Positions 1 through 9,476 of a DNA stretch of 64,000 nt are shown in pieces (positions within the stretch are counted from its first letter, which is position 1; each line of letters opens with the position of its first letter). Origin of the DNA: CAVXJN01 sp963762165. GTDB lineage: Bacteria; Pseudomonadota; Gammaproteobacteria; JASBUN01. The notes below the pieces were generated by a model. It made no database searches. It was not told the DNA's origin and saw nothing but the letters and a program-made list of their open reading frames with translations. The position numbers were made by a program, and so were the translations under genes. The DNA is taken from positions 868,001 to 932,000 of the forward strand of contig CAVXJN010000003.1 of NCBI GenBank assembly GCA_963762165.1. The letters run 5' to 3'.

Positions 1-2
1 AA

Positions 3-464
3 TATGACCGCAATCGCAGCGGAGTGGGCTTCAAGTATATGAAAAAGCCTTTCCGGTTCACTGCGGAGTACATGCGTGGCGAAGGCATGATCTTCCAGGG
101 TCCGGACAAGCCCACGTTCGCACTGGTGCCGCCTGCGGTAGGCAATCCCAATCATCCGGGCAATGGCCTTAATGCAAAGGCGAAAGGCTGGTACGTCGAA
201 GGCGGCTGGTACATACCGCACACGCAGTTCGAACTCGATGCCCGCTACGATCAGTACAATCGCAATACCAATAGCCAATTTGAGCTGGAATTCCGTACCT
301 GGACGCTGGGTGCGCAATACCACTTCAACAAGAAGACGCGTATTGCGGTGAACTATGCGATCCGCAACGACGAGGCGGTCAACTTCCCGACCGGCGCTGG
401 ACCGAACCAGAACCTGGACGGTGTCGGCAACCGGTTGGCAGTGCAGCTCACCACGATCTTCTAA
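3..464 (+). CDS. Outer-membrane porin, C-terminal part (OprP/OprO-like)
   Basis: The frame is open from the window edge, so only the last ~154 codons are present. The protein shows alternating aromatic/polar strands (for example WYVEGGWYIP, FELDARYDQY, TWTLGAQYHF) and ends in Phe (QLTTIF), the usual C-terminal signal for insertion into the outer membrane by the BAM complex. The pattern resembles phosphate-selective porins of the OprP/OprO type. The substrate cannot be read from this fragment. A strong terminator follows 30 bases after the stop, so the gene ends its transcription unit. Family assignment rests on pattern only. Confidence 0.7.
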   Translation, partial: YDRNRSGVGFKYMKKPFRFTAEYMRGEGMIFQGPDKPTFALVPPAVGNPNHPGNGLNAKAKGWYVEGGWYIPHTQFELDARYDQYNRNTNSQFELEFRTWTLGAQYHFNKKTRIAVNYAIRNDEAVNFPTGAGPNQNLDGVGNRLAVQLTTIF

Positions 465-494
465 CAACAACCAGGTATCACGACGTAACTTGAG

Positions 495-523
495 GGGCTC
501 CACTTCGGTGGAGCCCTTTTTTT
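495..523 (+). terminator. Rho-independent terminator of the porin gene
   Basis: A perfect 9-bp stem (GGGCTCCAC / GTGGAGCCC) closes a TTCG tetraloop and is followed by seven T. It lies between the porin stop and the convergent pilU gene. Confidence 0.95.
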
Positions 524-630
524 GACCCGCGGCAGCGGTACGGCTTGGCGCCGTGGGGTTGCGGTTCCCGGTTGTGCCTCTCTGCGGCGTCAGGGCTGCG
601 CCGGCCAGGCTCGGTTCCGCAAGATTACTT

Positions 631-1797
631 TTAGTCGAGTTGGCTGCCGCTCTGCGGTTCGTCTTCGTCCAGCACCAGGCTCAGGGACGGCCCCGATGAC
701 AAGTCCTCGGCCAGTCCGGCCGCGTCCGGTGTCGGGCCGCGATCGTTGAGGCTGATGCGCAGGCGGAGGTTGTTCGCGGAGTCCGCGTTGCGCAACGCTT
801 CTTCCTCTGTAATGTGTCCGGCGTTGTACAAATCGAACAACGCTTGATCGAAGGTCTGCATACCGAGATTGGTGGATTTCTCCATCACCTGTTTGATCTC
901 AGCCACGTCGCCGCGTTTGATCATGTCGCATACCAGTGGCGTGCCCAACAGAATCTCGAACGCCGCGACGCGCTTGCCGTCCTTGGATGGAATCAGCCGC
1001 TGGGAGACGAACGCCCGCAAGTTCAGTGACAGATCCAGCAGCAGCTGCGAACGGCGGTCATCGGGGAAAAAGTTGATGATGCGGTCCAGCGCCTGGTTGG
1101 CGTTGTTGGCGTGCAAGGTCGATATTGCCAAGTGCCCGGTTTCAGCGAAAGCGATGGCATGTTCCATGGTTTCGCGGTGACGCACCTCGCCGATGAGAAT
1201 GACATCCGGCGCCTGGCGCAGCGTGTTGGCCAACGCGTCTTCGTAAGATTCCGTATCGACGCCCACTTCGCGCTGATTGACGATGCAGTTCTTGTGCGAA
1301 TGGACGAACTCGATCGGGTCTTCGATGGTGATGATGTGGCCGGCGCTGTTTTGATTGCGGTAGTCGATCAAAGAGGCCAACGAGGTCGACTTGCCCGAGC
1401 CGGTGGCGCCGACGAACAGCACCAGGCCGCGTTTGGACATGATGATTTTGGTGAGCACTTCCGGCAGGCCCAGCTCCTGCCATTTGGGAATTTCGGTCTT
1501 GATGTTGCGCACCACCATGGCGACCTGGCTGCGCTGCTTGAAGATGTTGACCCGGAAACGACCGACGCCTGCTTCCGAGAGCGCCAGATTCATCTCGGGC
1601 TTTTTGTCGAATGCGGCACGTTGCTCCTGGTCCATGACCGAGTAGGCAATGTCGCGAACCTGGCCGGCCGGCATGGAGCTTTTTTCGAGAGGTTTCAATA
1701 CTCCGTGGATCTTGGCGCAGGGCGGCGCGCCGGTGGTGAGGTAGAGATCCGAAGCGTCCTTCATGACCATGATCTTGAGATAGTCTTTAAAATCCAT
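631..1797 (-). CDS. pilU: Type IV pilus retraction ATPase PilU
   Basis: This hexameric secretion-ATPase-superfamily motor helps depolymerise type IV pili at the inner-membrane base during twitching, together with PilT. Walker A GATGSGKST lies near residues 131-138, the Asp box is TIEDPIE, the Walker B-type DVILIGEV is near 197-204, and the His box is STLHANNA. The long acidic C-terminal tail (LDEDEPQSGSQLD) favours PilU over PilT. I place the start at 1797 (MDFKDYLK) because GGAGGG precedes it by a few bases. A 17-codon longer frame exists but has no ribosome site. The length of ~388 aa fits PilU. No pilT is visible, and the neighbour glnE is divergent. Confidence 0.93.
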   Translation of the reverse strand: MDFKDYLKIMVMKDASDLYLTTGAPPCAKIHGVLKPLEKSSMPAGQVRDIAYSVMDQEQRAAFDKKPEMNLALSEAGVGRFRVNIFKQRSQVAMVVRNIKTEIPKWQELGLPEVLTKIIMSKRGLVLFVGATGSGKSTSLASLIDYRNQNSAGHIITIEDPIEFVHSHKNCIVNQREVGVDTESYEDALANTLRQAPDVILIGEVRHRETMEHAIAFAETGHLAISTLHANNANQALDRIINFFPDDRRSQLLLDLSLNLRAFVSQRLIPSKDGKRVAAFEILLGTPLVCDMIKRGDVAEIKQVMEKSTNLGMQTFDQALFDLYNAGHITEEEALRNADSANNLRLRISLNDRGPTPDAAGLAEDLSSGPSLSLVLDEDEPQSGSQLD

Positions 1798-1944
1798 TGT
1801 CCCTCCACAGAGAAATCGGCGCCGCGAATCCCCCGAACCATCGGCCAAACCCTACGATCCTTGACCCGCCGGGCACCTGCTGCGCGCCGTTTGTGACGCA
1901 AATCGCTTTTGTTATCGGCGCCGCGGAGCCGTTAAGCTAGTTCG

Positions 1945-4860
1945 ATGGCAAACGATTCCCATTCCGAACTCCACCCCGTTCCAGCCGCGGTTGCCGCCAA
2001 GCTGCCGGACACGGTACGCGCCGCGGTGGAACGGGCTTGGAAGTCGATGCAGCAGCAGGCGGCGGAGCAGGACGTATCCCTGCCTCGGGACCCCGCTTTT
2101 ATCGGCGTGCTGTGTCGCGTATTCGGCTGCAGCGAGTTCGTTGCGGACACCTGCGTCACACATCCTCGGGTGTTGCGTGACTTGCTCGATGCAGGTGATT
2201 TGCACCGCCCATACCGGGCGCTGGAATACCGCGACCGGGCGATCCGAGTGGCCGACCAGACCGGCTCTGCGGAGGAACTTGCCCAGGCGTTTCGTAACTT
2301 GCGGCGGCGGGAGATGCTGCGCATCGTCTGGCGCGATCTCGCCGGGTGGGCGGATCTTGACGAAATCCTGCACGACCTCACCGCCCTGGCCGACGCTTGC
2401 GTCGCCGTGGGCCTGGCCCGGCTCGATCAATGGCTGAGCCAGGAACACGGTCGGCCGGTGGGTGAATCCGGCGCGCCGGCGCGCATGGTGGTGCTGGCCA
2501 TGGGCAAGCAGGGTGCCGGCGAACTCAACGTCTCGTCCGACATCGACCTGATCTTCGCCTACACCGAGGACGGCGAGACGGACGGCGCTCCAGCCGTCAG
2601 CAATCACGAATATTTCGTGCGTCTCGGGCGCGCTTTGATCCAGTTGCTCGACCAGCAGACCGCCGACGGATTCGTATTCCGCGTCGATATGCGGCTGCGG
2701 CCGTTCGGTGATGCGGGACCGTTGGCGGTGAGCTTCGATGCCATGGAAGACTACTACCAGTCCCAAGGCCGGGAATGGGAGCGCTACGCCATGGTAAAGG
2801 CGCGAGCGATCGCCGGCGGGGCTGCGGGAAAGCGGCTCGAGCAAATCCTGGAGCCGTTCGTGTTCCGCCGCTACCTGGATTTCGGCGCGTTCGAGTCCCT
2901 GCGCGAGATGAAGGGCTTGATCATGCGCCAGGTGCAACGCAAAAGCATGGAGCAGAACGTCAAGCTTGGCGCCGGGGGTATCCGCGAAGTGGAATTCATC
3001 GGCCAGGCGTTCCAGTTGATACGCGGCGGCCGCGAGCCCGTCCTGCGGGTCAGGGCGATCGTGCCGGTGCTGCAGCGCCTGGCGCAGTTGAATTACCTGC
3101 CGCAGTTCGTCACCGACGAGCTGGTCGCCGGCTACCGGTTTCTGCGGCGGGTCGAGAACCGCCTGCAGGCGATGGCCGATCAGCAGGTTCATTCCCTGCC
3201 GGACGACGCCACCGCCCGGGCGCGGCTGGCCTTCGCCATGGGTTACGGCGACTGGAAGACATTTGTACGCGCCCTGGATCGCCACCGGCAGAAAGTGCAT
3301 GCCCATTTCGAGCAAGTGTTCACCGCGCCCCAGGCGGAGGAGGAAGAGCCGGGCGGCCTGCAGGACGGACTTGCCGCCGTGTGGCACGGCTCGCTGGAGA
3401 CGGAACAGACCCTTGAGGTTCTACGCCAGTCCGGCTTCGAGGCGCCCGCCGACGCGCTACGACTGCTCGAACGATTGGCGGACGATCACGCGGTGCGCGC
3501 CATGAGCGCCCGCGGCCGGGAGCGGCTCGACCGGCTGATGCCGATGCTGCTGGGTGCCGCCGGCGCCACGCCGCAGCCCGCCACCACCCTGGTACGCCTG
3601 GTGCATCTGCTCGAGGCCATCGCCGGACGCAGTGCCTATCTGGCGCTGCTGATGGAAAACCCCATGGCGCTGTCGCAGCTGGTACAGCTGTGCGGAACCA
3701 GTCCATGGATCGCGTTATACCTGACCCAGCATCCTTTATTGCTCGATGAATTGCTGGATCCCCGCAGCCTGTACCTGCCCCTGAACAAGGAGGCGCTGCG
3801 GGCAGAGCTGCATGCGCTGCTGGGCGATGTCGCGGCAACCGACCTGGAATCGCACATGGAAGCGCTACGACATTTCAAACAGACCAACGTGCTGCGGGTT
3901 GCCGCGGCCGACGTTTCGGACGTCATGCCGCTGATGCACGTCAGCGACCATCTGACCCATATCGCCGAGGTCGTGCTGGAAGCGGTGCTCGATATTGCTT
4001 GGGACAACCTGGTTGCCCGTCACGGTGCGCCTCCGGGGAAGCGCCTGTACGGCGGTTTTGCCGTGGTCGCCTACGGCAAGCTGGGGGGAATCGAACTGGG
4101 CTACGGCTCCGACCTGGACCTCGTGTTCCTCTATGACGGCGGCAGCGAACGGCCCACCACCGGCGCCAAGCCACTGGAACAGTCGGTTTTCTTCGCCCGG
4201 CTCGGCCAGCGCATGATTCATATCCTCAATACCATGACCCCCGCCGGCGTGCTGTACGAAGTCGATTTGCGCCTTCGTCCCAGCGGCGGCGCCGGCCTGC
4301 TGGTCAGCAGCGTGCAGGGATTCAGCGACTACCAGCGCGACGAGGCCTGGACCTGGGAGCATCAAGCCCTGGTGCGGGCGCGCCCGGTGGCGGGAGATCC
4401 GGCCACCGCCGAGGCTTTCGCCGCACTGCGGCGCGAGATTCTAACCCGGCCCCGGGACCCACAACAGTTGCGTACCGACGTCAAGGACATGCGTGCGCGC
4501 ATGCGCGCCGAGCTTGCCCGTGGCAAGGACGAGGTCTTCGACCTGAAGCAGGGCGCCGGCGGTCTTGCCGACATCGAGTTTCTGGTCCAGTACGGGGTGC
4601 TGCGCTGGGCGGCGCAATTCCCGGACCTGATCGCCTACAGCGACAATATCCGCCAGCTCGAAGCCTTGGCGCGCAACGGTCTGTTGACGGCAGACGAAGC
4701 CGAGTCTCTGGCCGAGGCCTACCGGGAATACCGGCGTCACATCCACCGCCTGACTTTGCAGGAAGAACCGGCGTTGGCGGTCGGAGACGCATTCGAGGAT
4801 CATCGCCGTCTGGTGACCGAGCTTTGGCAACGCTGGCTTGAGGATGCGCATGAACCCTGA
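1945..4860 (+). CDS. glnE: Bifunctional glutamine synthetase adenylyltransferase/deadenylase
   Basis: GlnE attaches AMP to glutamine synthetase, or removes it, in response to PII and glutamine, and so sets nitrogen assimilation activity in the cytoplasm. Two nucleotidyltransferase cores are visible: GELNVSSDIDLIF near residues 192-204 (deadenylylase half) and GIELGYGSDLDLVFLY near 715-730 (adenylylase half). Each is followed by a helical GlnD-like PII-uridylyltransferase region (GAGGIREVEFIGQ, GAGGLADIEFLVQ). The length of 971 aa is normal for the family. It starts 147 bp from the divergent pilU. A long open frame on the opposite strand (1912-3387) is a GC-driven shadow. Confidence 0.98.
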   Translation: MANDSHSELHPVPAAVAAKLPDTVRAAVERAWKSMQQQAAEQDVSLPRDPAFIGVLCRVFGCSEFVADTCVTHPRVLRDLLDAGDLHRPYRALEYRDRAIRVADQTGSAEELAQAFRNLRRREMLRIVWRDLAGWADLDEILHDLTALADACVAVGLARLDQWLSQEHGRPVGESGAPARMVVLAMGKQGAGELNVSSDIDLIFAYTEDGETDGAPAVSNHEYFVRLGRALIQLLDQQTADGFVFRVDMRLRPFGDAGPLAVSFDAMEDYYQSQGREWERYAMVKARAIAGGAAGKRLEQILEPFVFRRYLDFGAFESLREMKGLIMRQVQRKSMEQNVKLGAGGIREVEFIGQAFQLIRGGREPVLRVRAIVPVLQRLAQLNYLPQFVTDELVAGYRFLRRVENRLQAMADQQVHSLPDDATARARLAFAMGYGDWKTFVRALDRHRQKVHAHFEQVFTAPQAEEEEPGGLQDGLAAVWHGSLETEQTLEVLRQSGFEAPADALRLLERLADDHAVRAMSARGRERLDRLMPMLLGAAGATPQPATTLVRLVHLLEAIAGRSAYLALLMENPMALSQLVQLCGTSPWIALYLTQHPLLLDELLDPRSLYLPLNKEALRAELHALLGDVAATDLESHMEALRHFKQTNVLRVAAADVSDVMPLMHVSDHLTHIAEVVLEAVLDIAWDNLVARHGAPPGKRLYGGFAVVAYGKLGGIELGYGSDLDLVFLYDGGSERPTTGAKPLEQSVFFARLGQRMIHILNTMTPAGVLYEVDLRLRPSGGAGLLVSSVQGFSDYQRDEAWTWEHQALVRARPVAGDPATAEAFAALRREILTRPRDPQQLRTDVKDMRARMRAELARGKDEVFDLKQGAGGLADIEFLVQYGVLRWAAQFPDLIAYSDNIRQLEALARNGLLTADEAESLAEAYREYRRHIHRLTLQEEPALAVGDAFEDHRRLVTELWQRWLEDAHEP

Positions 4861-4964
4861 AACCGACCGTCACGCCGGCGGCCAGCAACGCGCCCGGACG
4901 ACGTGATAAACTGACGACTTTGCGCTCCCATGCCGAGCGCCGCACACACGAGGAGTACGAAAAG

Positions 4965-5885
4965 ATGTCGATGGCGGACCGCGACGGTGTCATCTGGCTG
5001 GACGGCGAACTGGTGCCCTGGCGCGAGGCGAAAGTCCATGTCCTGACCCATACCCTGCATTACGGCATGGGCGTATTCGAAGGCGTGCGCGCCTACAAGA
5101 CCGAACGCGGCACCGCGATTTTCCGGCTTGAGGACCACACCGATCGGCTGTTTCGCTCGGCGCACATCCTCAACATGTCCATCGGCTTTGACAAGCAGAC
5201 CATCAACGAGGCGACCGCCGCCGCGGTTCACGAAAACAACCTGACTTCTGCGTATATCCGGCCGATGTGCTTTTACGGTGCCGAGGGTATGGGGCTGCGG
5301 GCCGACAACCTGAAGGTGCACACCATGATCGCCGCCTGGGAGTGGGGGGCGTATCTGGGCAGCGACGGCATCGAGAAGGGAATCCGGGTGCGCACTTCGT
5401 CGTTCGCCCGTCACCACGTCAATGTCACCATGTGCCGGGCCAAGGCCAACGGCAACTACATCAATTCGATGCTGGCGCTGAACGAAGCGCTGTCGTGTGG
5501 ATATGACGAAGCCTTGCTGCTGGACACCCAGGGCTATGTCATGGAAGGTTCGGGCGAAAACGTGTTCATCGTGCGCAATGGCGTGCTGTACACCCCGGAC
5601 CTGACCTCCGCGCTGGACGGCATCACCCGCACCACCATTATTACCCTGGCGCGGGAGCAGGGGTTGGAAGTGCGCGAACGTCGAATCACCCGCGATGAGG
5701 TGTACATTGCCGACGAAGCGTTCTTCACCGGCACGGCAGCGGAAGTGACGCCGATTCGAGAGCTGGACGGTCGCGCCATCGGTTCCGGTACCCGCGGCCC
5801 CATCACTGAGCGTCTGCAGAAACTGTATTTCGACCAAGTGCACGGGCGTCGTGAAGAACATCCGGAGTGGTTGACGCTGGTTTGA
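4965..5885 (+). CDS. ilvE: Branched-chain amino acid aminotransferase
   Basis: This fold-type IV PLP enzyme performs the last transamination of valine, leucine and isoleucine synthesis. The PLP lysine lies near residue 160 in CRAKANGNYINSM. Family landmarks HTLHYGMGVFEGVRAY, GSGENVFIVR and the C-terminal FFTGTAAEVTPI are all present. The start at 4965 (MSMADRDG) has GGAG nine bases upstream. The in-frame ATG at 4920 would add 15 residues without a ribosome site. About 306 aa matches IlvE. It follows glnE by ~100 bp in the same direction and may be co-transcribed. Confidence 0.96.
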   Translation: MSMADRDGVIWLDGELVPWREAKVHVLTHTLHYGMGVFEGVRAYKTERGTAIFRLEDHTDRLFRSAHILNMSIGFDKQTINEATAAAVHENNLTSAYIRPMCFYGAEGMGLRADNLKVHTMIAAWEWGAYLGSDGIEKGIRVRTSSFARHHVNVTMCRAKANGNYINSMLALNEALSCGYDEALLLDTQGYVMEGSGENVFIVRNGVLYTPDLTSALDGITRTTIITLAREQGLEVRERRITRDEVYIADEAFFTGTAAEVTPIRELDGRAIGSGTRGPITERLQKLYFDQVHGRREEHPEWLTLV

Positions 5886-5944
5886 AACGGTTACCCAAGA
5901 GACGCAGAGCCTGAATGCGCAACGGTACTGCCGTTGGTGGGTCC

Positions 5945-5978
5945 GTAGGCTGGGTCAAGCGCGCAGCGCGGACCCACC
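5945..5978. repeat. REP-like intergenic palindrome 1
   Basis: An imperfect palindrome GTAGGCTGGGTC...GACCCACC with a CGCG-rich centre lies between ilvE and the zinc-finger gene. It is one of five related elements in the first 25 kb (see 14229, 14301, 21334, 24973). Confidence 0.75.
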
Positions 5979-6020
5979 GTCGCCGCCCGTTTTGCCGATG
6001 ACTGTCGAGGAGTAGCGTAG

Positions 6021-6209
6021 ATGGAGCAGGGCACCATTGAACCCAATGCCAAGAATCACTATCAGGTGACCCGTAAGGACTTGCCGTTGCATTGTCCCAT
6101 GTCCGGGATGAGCTTGTGGAACTCGCATCCGAAGGTCTACCTGCCCATCGAAGCCACCGGCACTGCGAAGTGCCCGTATTGTGGTGCCGACTACACGCTC
6201 AAGGACTGA
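6021..6209 (+). CDS. CHCC-type zinc-finger protein (NDUFS6-like)
   Basis: This 62-residue protein has a single zf-CHCC domain. The putative zinc ligands are the Cys/His in PLHCPMSGMSLWNSHPKV and the CPYCG pair near the C-terminus. The domain is shared with the NDUFS6 subunit of complex I. In gammaproteobacteria it usually stands alone, often next to ilvE and LPS core genes as here, and its function is not established. AGGAG precedes the start by ~10 bases. The next gene begins six bases after the stop, so they are probably co-transcribed. Confidence 0.9.
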   Translation: MEQGTIEPNAKNHYQVTRKDLPLHCPMSGMSLWNSHPKVYLPIEATGTAKCPYCGADYTLKD

Positions 6210-6215
6210 AGCAGC

Positions 6216-7325
6216 TTGACGCGTGCGCAGCACCGGCCCGCCACGACACGGCGGCGCCTGACGGTCTGGCGTTTCGCCGATGGCAAGCCCGGTCACGACA
6301 ACCAGAGCCGCGGACTGCTCGCAGCGCTGGCAGAGCGCGTCGCGTTGGACTCGCACGAGCTCAAGCCTTTGGCACACGGACCGGCTTTCGCAAGCTTGTT
6401 GCGCGGGCGCTACCCTGATGCGCGACACCTGCCGACTCCCGATCTGATCGTCGGCGCCGGCCATCGCACCCACTGGTCGATGTTGGCCGCGCGTCGGGCG
6501 CGGGGTGGCCGAGTGATTGTGCTCATGCGTCCCAGCCTGCCGCTCTCCTGGTTCGATCTCTGCATCATTCCCGACCACGACCAGCCGCCGCAACGGCGCA
6601 ACGTGATCGCCACCGTGGGCGCGCTCAACCGGATACGACCCGCTGCGGACAAAGATCCCGCGTCGGGTATGATCCTGATCGGTGGCCCGTCGCGCCATTA
6701 CGGTTGGGACCAATCGGACTTGCTGGAACAGGTTCGGGCGGTTTTGGAAAGGCGGCACCTGAATTGGATCATCGCAACTTCGCGTCGGACGCCGGCAGCT
6801 ACGGAACAAGCATTGGCGCCGCTGGCGGCAGCCGGCATTCGCATGGTGCCTGCCCGCCAGACCGACCCGGATTGGTTGCCGGAACGCCTGCGGTCCGCAT
6901 CGGAGGTCTGGATCACCGCCGACAGCGTATCGATGGTCTACGAGGCATTGACCGCTGGGGCGGCCTGCGGCTTGCTGAACGTGCCTGCCACGGGGCGCGG
7001 GCGCGTAGCGACGGGAATGGATCAGTTGGCGGCGAAGGGCATGCTCACGAATTATGAACAATGGCGCCAGGGCGCGCCCATGCAGCCGCCACCGCCATTC
7101 AACGAAGCCGAGCGCTGCGCGCGCTGGATCGAGCGGGAATGGCTGCAGGCACAGTTTGATCGTGATTCAGATGCCCCCTGCCTGAAGCGGGGCGGTGCTG
7201 AACTCGGTGCATGCGCCGGTGCCGCGCGATGGAAATTTGGGTTGTTAGCCGCGATGCGTGTACTTTTGGTCGCCAAGCCGTGGCGCGGCGGTTTATCGCA
7301 CTACATGTGTCTGCGCGTTGGATGA
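6216..7325 (+). CDS. ELM1/GtrOC1-type putative glycosyltransferase
   Basis: The protein resembles the bacterial family related to plant mitochondrial fission protein ELM1, often found in LPS clusters and thought to be a nucleotide-sugar transferase. Visible motifs are WRFADGKPGHDNQSRGL near the N-terminus, GAGHRTHWSMLAARRARGG, LIGGPSRHYGWD and TADSVSMVYEA. As read, the frame continues to 7325 and runs into the next gene's beginning (MRVLLVAKPWRGG at 7254) in the same frame. Removing one C from the CCCCC run at 7174-7178 gives DAPA and a stop at 7183-7185, which I take as the natural end (~323 aa). The start is TTG at 6216, just after the zinc-finger gene. Confidence 0.82.
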   Translation: MTRAQHRPATTRRRLTVWRFADGKPGHDNQSRGLLAALAERVALDSHELKPLAHGPAFASLLRGRYPDARHLPTPDLIVGAGHRTHWSMLAARRARGGRVIVLMRPSLPLSWFDLCIIPDHDQPPQRRNVIATVGALNRIRPAADKDPASGMILIGGPSRHYGWDQSDLLEQVRAVLERRHLNWIIATSRRTPAATEQALAPLAAAGIRMVPARQTDPDWLPERLRSASEVWITADSVSMVYEALTAGAACGLLNVPATGRGRVATGMDQLAAKGMLTNYEQWRQGAPMQPPPPFNEAERCARWIEREWLQAQFDRDSDAPCLKRGGAELGACAGAARWKFGLLAAMRVLLVAKPWRGGLSHYMCLRVG

Positions 7326-8209
7326 CCGCTTTCCCTGGCGCCGTACAATGGTGTTCGACCGTGCCCAAGGAGCATGCTCGATCTGCTACAATACCGCGGT
7401 TGACCGCTCCGCGTGGCGTCACCGTTTGGTGGAACGGATCAATCGGGCGTCGTACGATCTCGCATTGTTTATTGGTTCCTTTCCGGAGCTTCAGAGATCT
7501 TCGCCCTCGGCCAGGGAATGTGCTGTGGATGAACGATCACCCAGACCGGCAGGTCGCGTACAGCGACGCATTTGCAGCGATCTATATTTCAGACTCCGGT
7601 TATAGCGAAGCGATGCGTGCGTCCGAAGCAGGCGGTCGCTTCGCCGGTGTGCTGCCCTTCGCTCACTCCCTTGCCATTCATAGGCCAACGCCAAGCCGCG
7701 ATCAGCGCGGCGTATGCTTCATCGGCAACCGCGACGTTAATCGAGACGCGCCCGTCTCGCGGTTGCTCGAAAGTGATTTGCGCGTTTGCGTATATGGCAA
7801 CTACTTCCTCCGGCATCGATTGTTCTGGCAACACCCGTTGCGGTTCCGGCCCCGTGTGTCGATTGCTAACATGGGTGCCGTGTACGGTAGATTTCAGGTG
7901 TCCCTCAACGTGCATGCACAGGTAATTCGTGGTGGAACGAATATGCGGACCTTCGAATGCGCCGGTTATGGTATCCCGCAAGTAGTCGAATATCGTTTGG
8001 GTTTGGAGGCTCTATTCGAACCTGAGCGCGAGATACTGGTGTTTCGGGATTTGGATGAAATGATGGCCCAAATCAAGCGGCTGATGTTCAATCGAGAATT
8101 TGCGAGGCTATTGTCCGAGCGCGCACGTGCACGTGCGCTGGCCGAGCACACCTATGTGCATCGAGTTGAGACCGTATGCCGCGATTTAGAGTTGAGGGTG
8201 GCTCGCTAG
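7254..8209 (+). CDS. CgeB-like glycosyltransferase, split by two frameshifts
   Basis: Three frames join into one protein of about 318 aa. MRVLLVAKPWRGGLSHYMC starts at 7254. A second frame from about 7310 reads DDRFPWRRTMVFDRAQ to FIGSFPEL. A third from about 7490 reads RDLRPRPGNVLWMNDHP to the stop at 8209. The last part has VLPFAHSLAIH, NVHAQVIRGGTNMRTFECAG and GLEALFEPEREIL, typical of CgeB/DUF3880-type glycosyltransferases that end in a GT-B domain. Both shifts have the same sign (one extra base each), as does the missed stop of the preceding gene, so sequence error is plausible. If the shifts are real this is a pseudogene in the LPS cluster. Confidence 0.7.
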
Positions 8210-8321
8210 ATTCGGGCGTTGTGCTCTCTTAGCACGGCGCGAGGGAATTACAGTGGCAAAAGCTTCGCAGATGTACAGGAAAGCTTGCATTTGATCAAGC
8301 CTGCACATGGGAGTCTTCGCG

Positions 8322-9476
8322 ATGGCTGATTCCAGGTTGGCGATCGTACAGCTTCTGCCCGCTTTGGAGTCTGGCGGTGTGGAGCGCGGAACGCTGGAGA
8401 TTGCCGCGGAATTGGTGCGTCGCGGACATCGTTCCATCGTTGTTTCCGCCGGAGGGCGGCTGGTGCCGGAACTTGAACGCGGCGGCAGTGAGCACGTGAA
8501 TTGGCCGGTAGGCCATAAATCATTACTTACTTTGCGATATGTGCCGCAATTGCGCAGTTGGTTGCGTCGTGAACAAATTGATCTCGTCCACGCGCGGTCG
8601 CGGCTGCCGGCGTGGATCGCCTACGCAGCCTGGCGTAAACTTCCCGCCGCAACCCGGCCACACTTCCTGACTACGGTGCACGGTTATTACAGGGCTGGTC
8701 ATTATAGTTCGATCATGACCCGTGGCGAACGCGTCATCGCAGTCTCGAGATCGGTCCGGGATTATATTTGTGCTACATATCCGCACTTGGATCCGGCTCG
8801 AATAGTGGTGATTCCCCGTGGCGTGGATTCGTCCCAATATCCGTGCGGTTACCGACCCAGTGATCGCTGGCTGCAGGGGTGGTCGGCGCAATATCCGACC
8901 CTTGCGAACCGTTGGGTACTCACTCTGCCGGGACGACTCACGCGGCTGAAGGGTCACGAAGATTTTTTGGCGATCATCGGCGCGTTACGCGCTCGCCACA
9001 TACCGGTGCACGGATTGATCGTAGGCGGTTATCATGCGCGCAAACGTAAATATTACCAGGAATTGTGCAAGCGAATAGAGGTACAAGAATTGTCTGAACA
9101 TGTGACCCTTACGGGAGAGCGAGCCGACTTGCGCGAAGTTCTGTCCGTCTCAGCGGTGGTATTGTCATTGTCCAGCCAGCCGGAGTCGTTCGGCCGCACT
9201 ACGCTGGAAGCGCTCAGTATCGGTCGTCCGGTGCTCGGTTACGCGCATGGCGGGGTCCTCGAACAACTAGATGCGATGTTCCCGGCCGGAGCGGTAACGG
9301 TCGGTGACTGGCGCGAAGCAGTCGAGCGCCTCGCTCTTTGGTACGAGACGCCGCCCGTGGTGGCGGCTGAAAACCCTTATACCTTGCAGCGCATGCTGGA
9401 TCGCACGCTCGACGTTTACACGAGTTTGGGATCAACCCGCGACCGTGATGGTGCTAAGGACGAACACATTGCCTGA
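8322..9476 (+). CDS. GT4-family glycosyltransferase (LPS core/O-chain type)
   Basis: This retaining GT-B glycosyltransferase probably adds a sugar to the LPS core at the cytoplasmic face. The N-terminal motif QLLPALESGGVERGTLE, the hinge TLPGRLTRLKGHEDFL and the donor-site ESFGRTTLEALSIGRPVLGYAHGG (E-x7-E type) are diagnostic of GT4. I chose the ATG at 8322 (MADSRLAIVQ). ATG 8307 is five codons upstream in frame. The upstream ~110 bp are AT-richer and may hold a promoter. The 3' end overlaps the next gene. Acceptor and sugar are unknown. Confidence 0.88.
   Translation: MADSRLAIVQLLPALESGGVERGTLEIAAELVRRGHRSIVVSAGGRLVPELERGGSEHVNWPVGHKSLLTLRYVPQLRSWLRREQIDLVHARSRLPAWIAYAAWRKLPAATRPHFLTTVHGYYRAGHYSSIMTRGERVIAVSRSVRDYICATYPHLDPARIVVIPRGVDSSQYPCGYRPSDRWLQGWSAQYPTLANRWVLTLPGRLTRLKGHEDFLAIIGALRARHIPVHGLIVGGYHARKRKYYQELCKRIEVQELSEHVTLTGERADLREVLSVSAVVLSLSSQPESFGRTTLEALSIGRPVLGYAHGGVLEQLDAMFPAGAVTVGDWREAVERLALWYETPPVVAAENPYTLQRMLDRTLDVYTSLGSTRDRDGAKDEHIA

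Noticed and set aside
1912..3387. Long 491-codon minus-strand open frame opposite glnE
   Set aside because: Shadow of a GC-rich gene: low-complexity, His/Arg/Gln-rich translation with no motif, while the plus strand encodes a complete GlnE.
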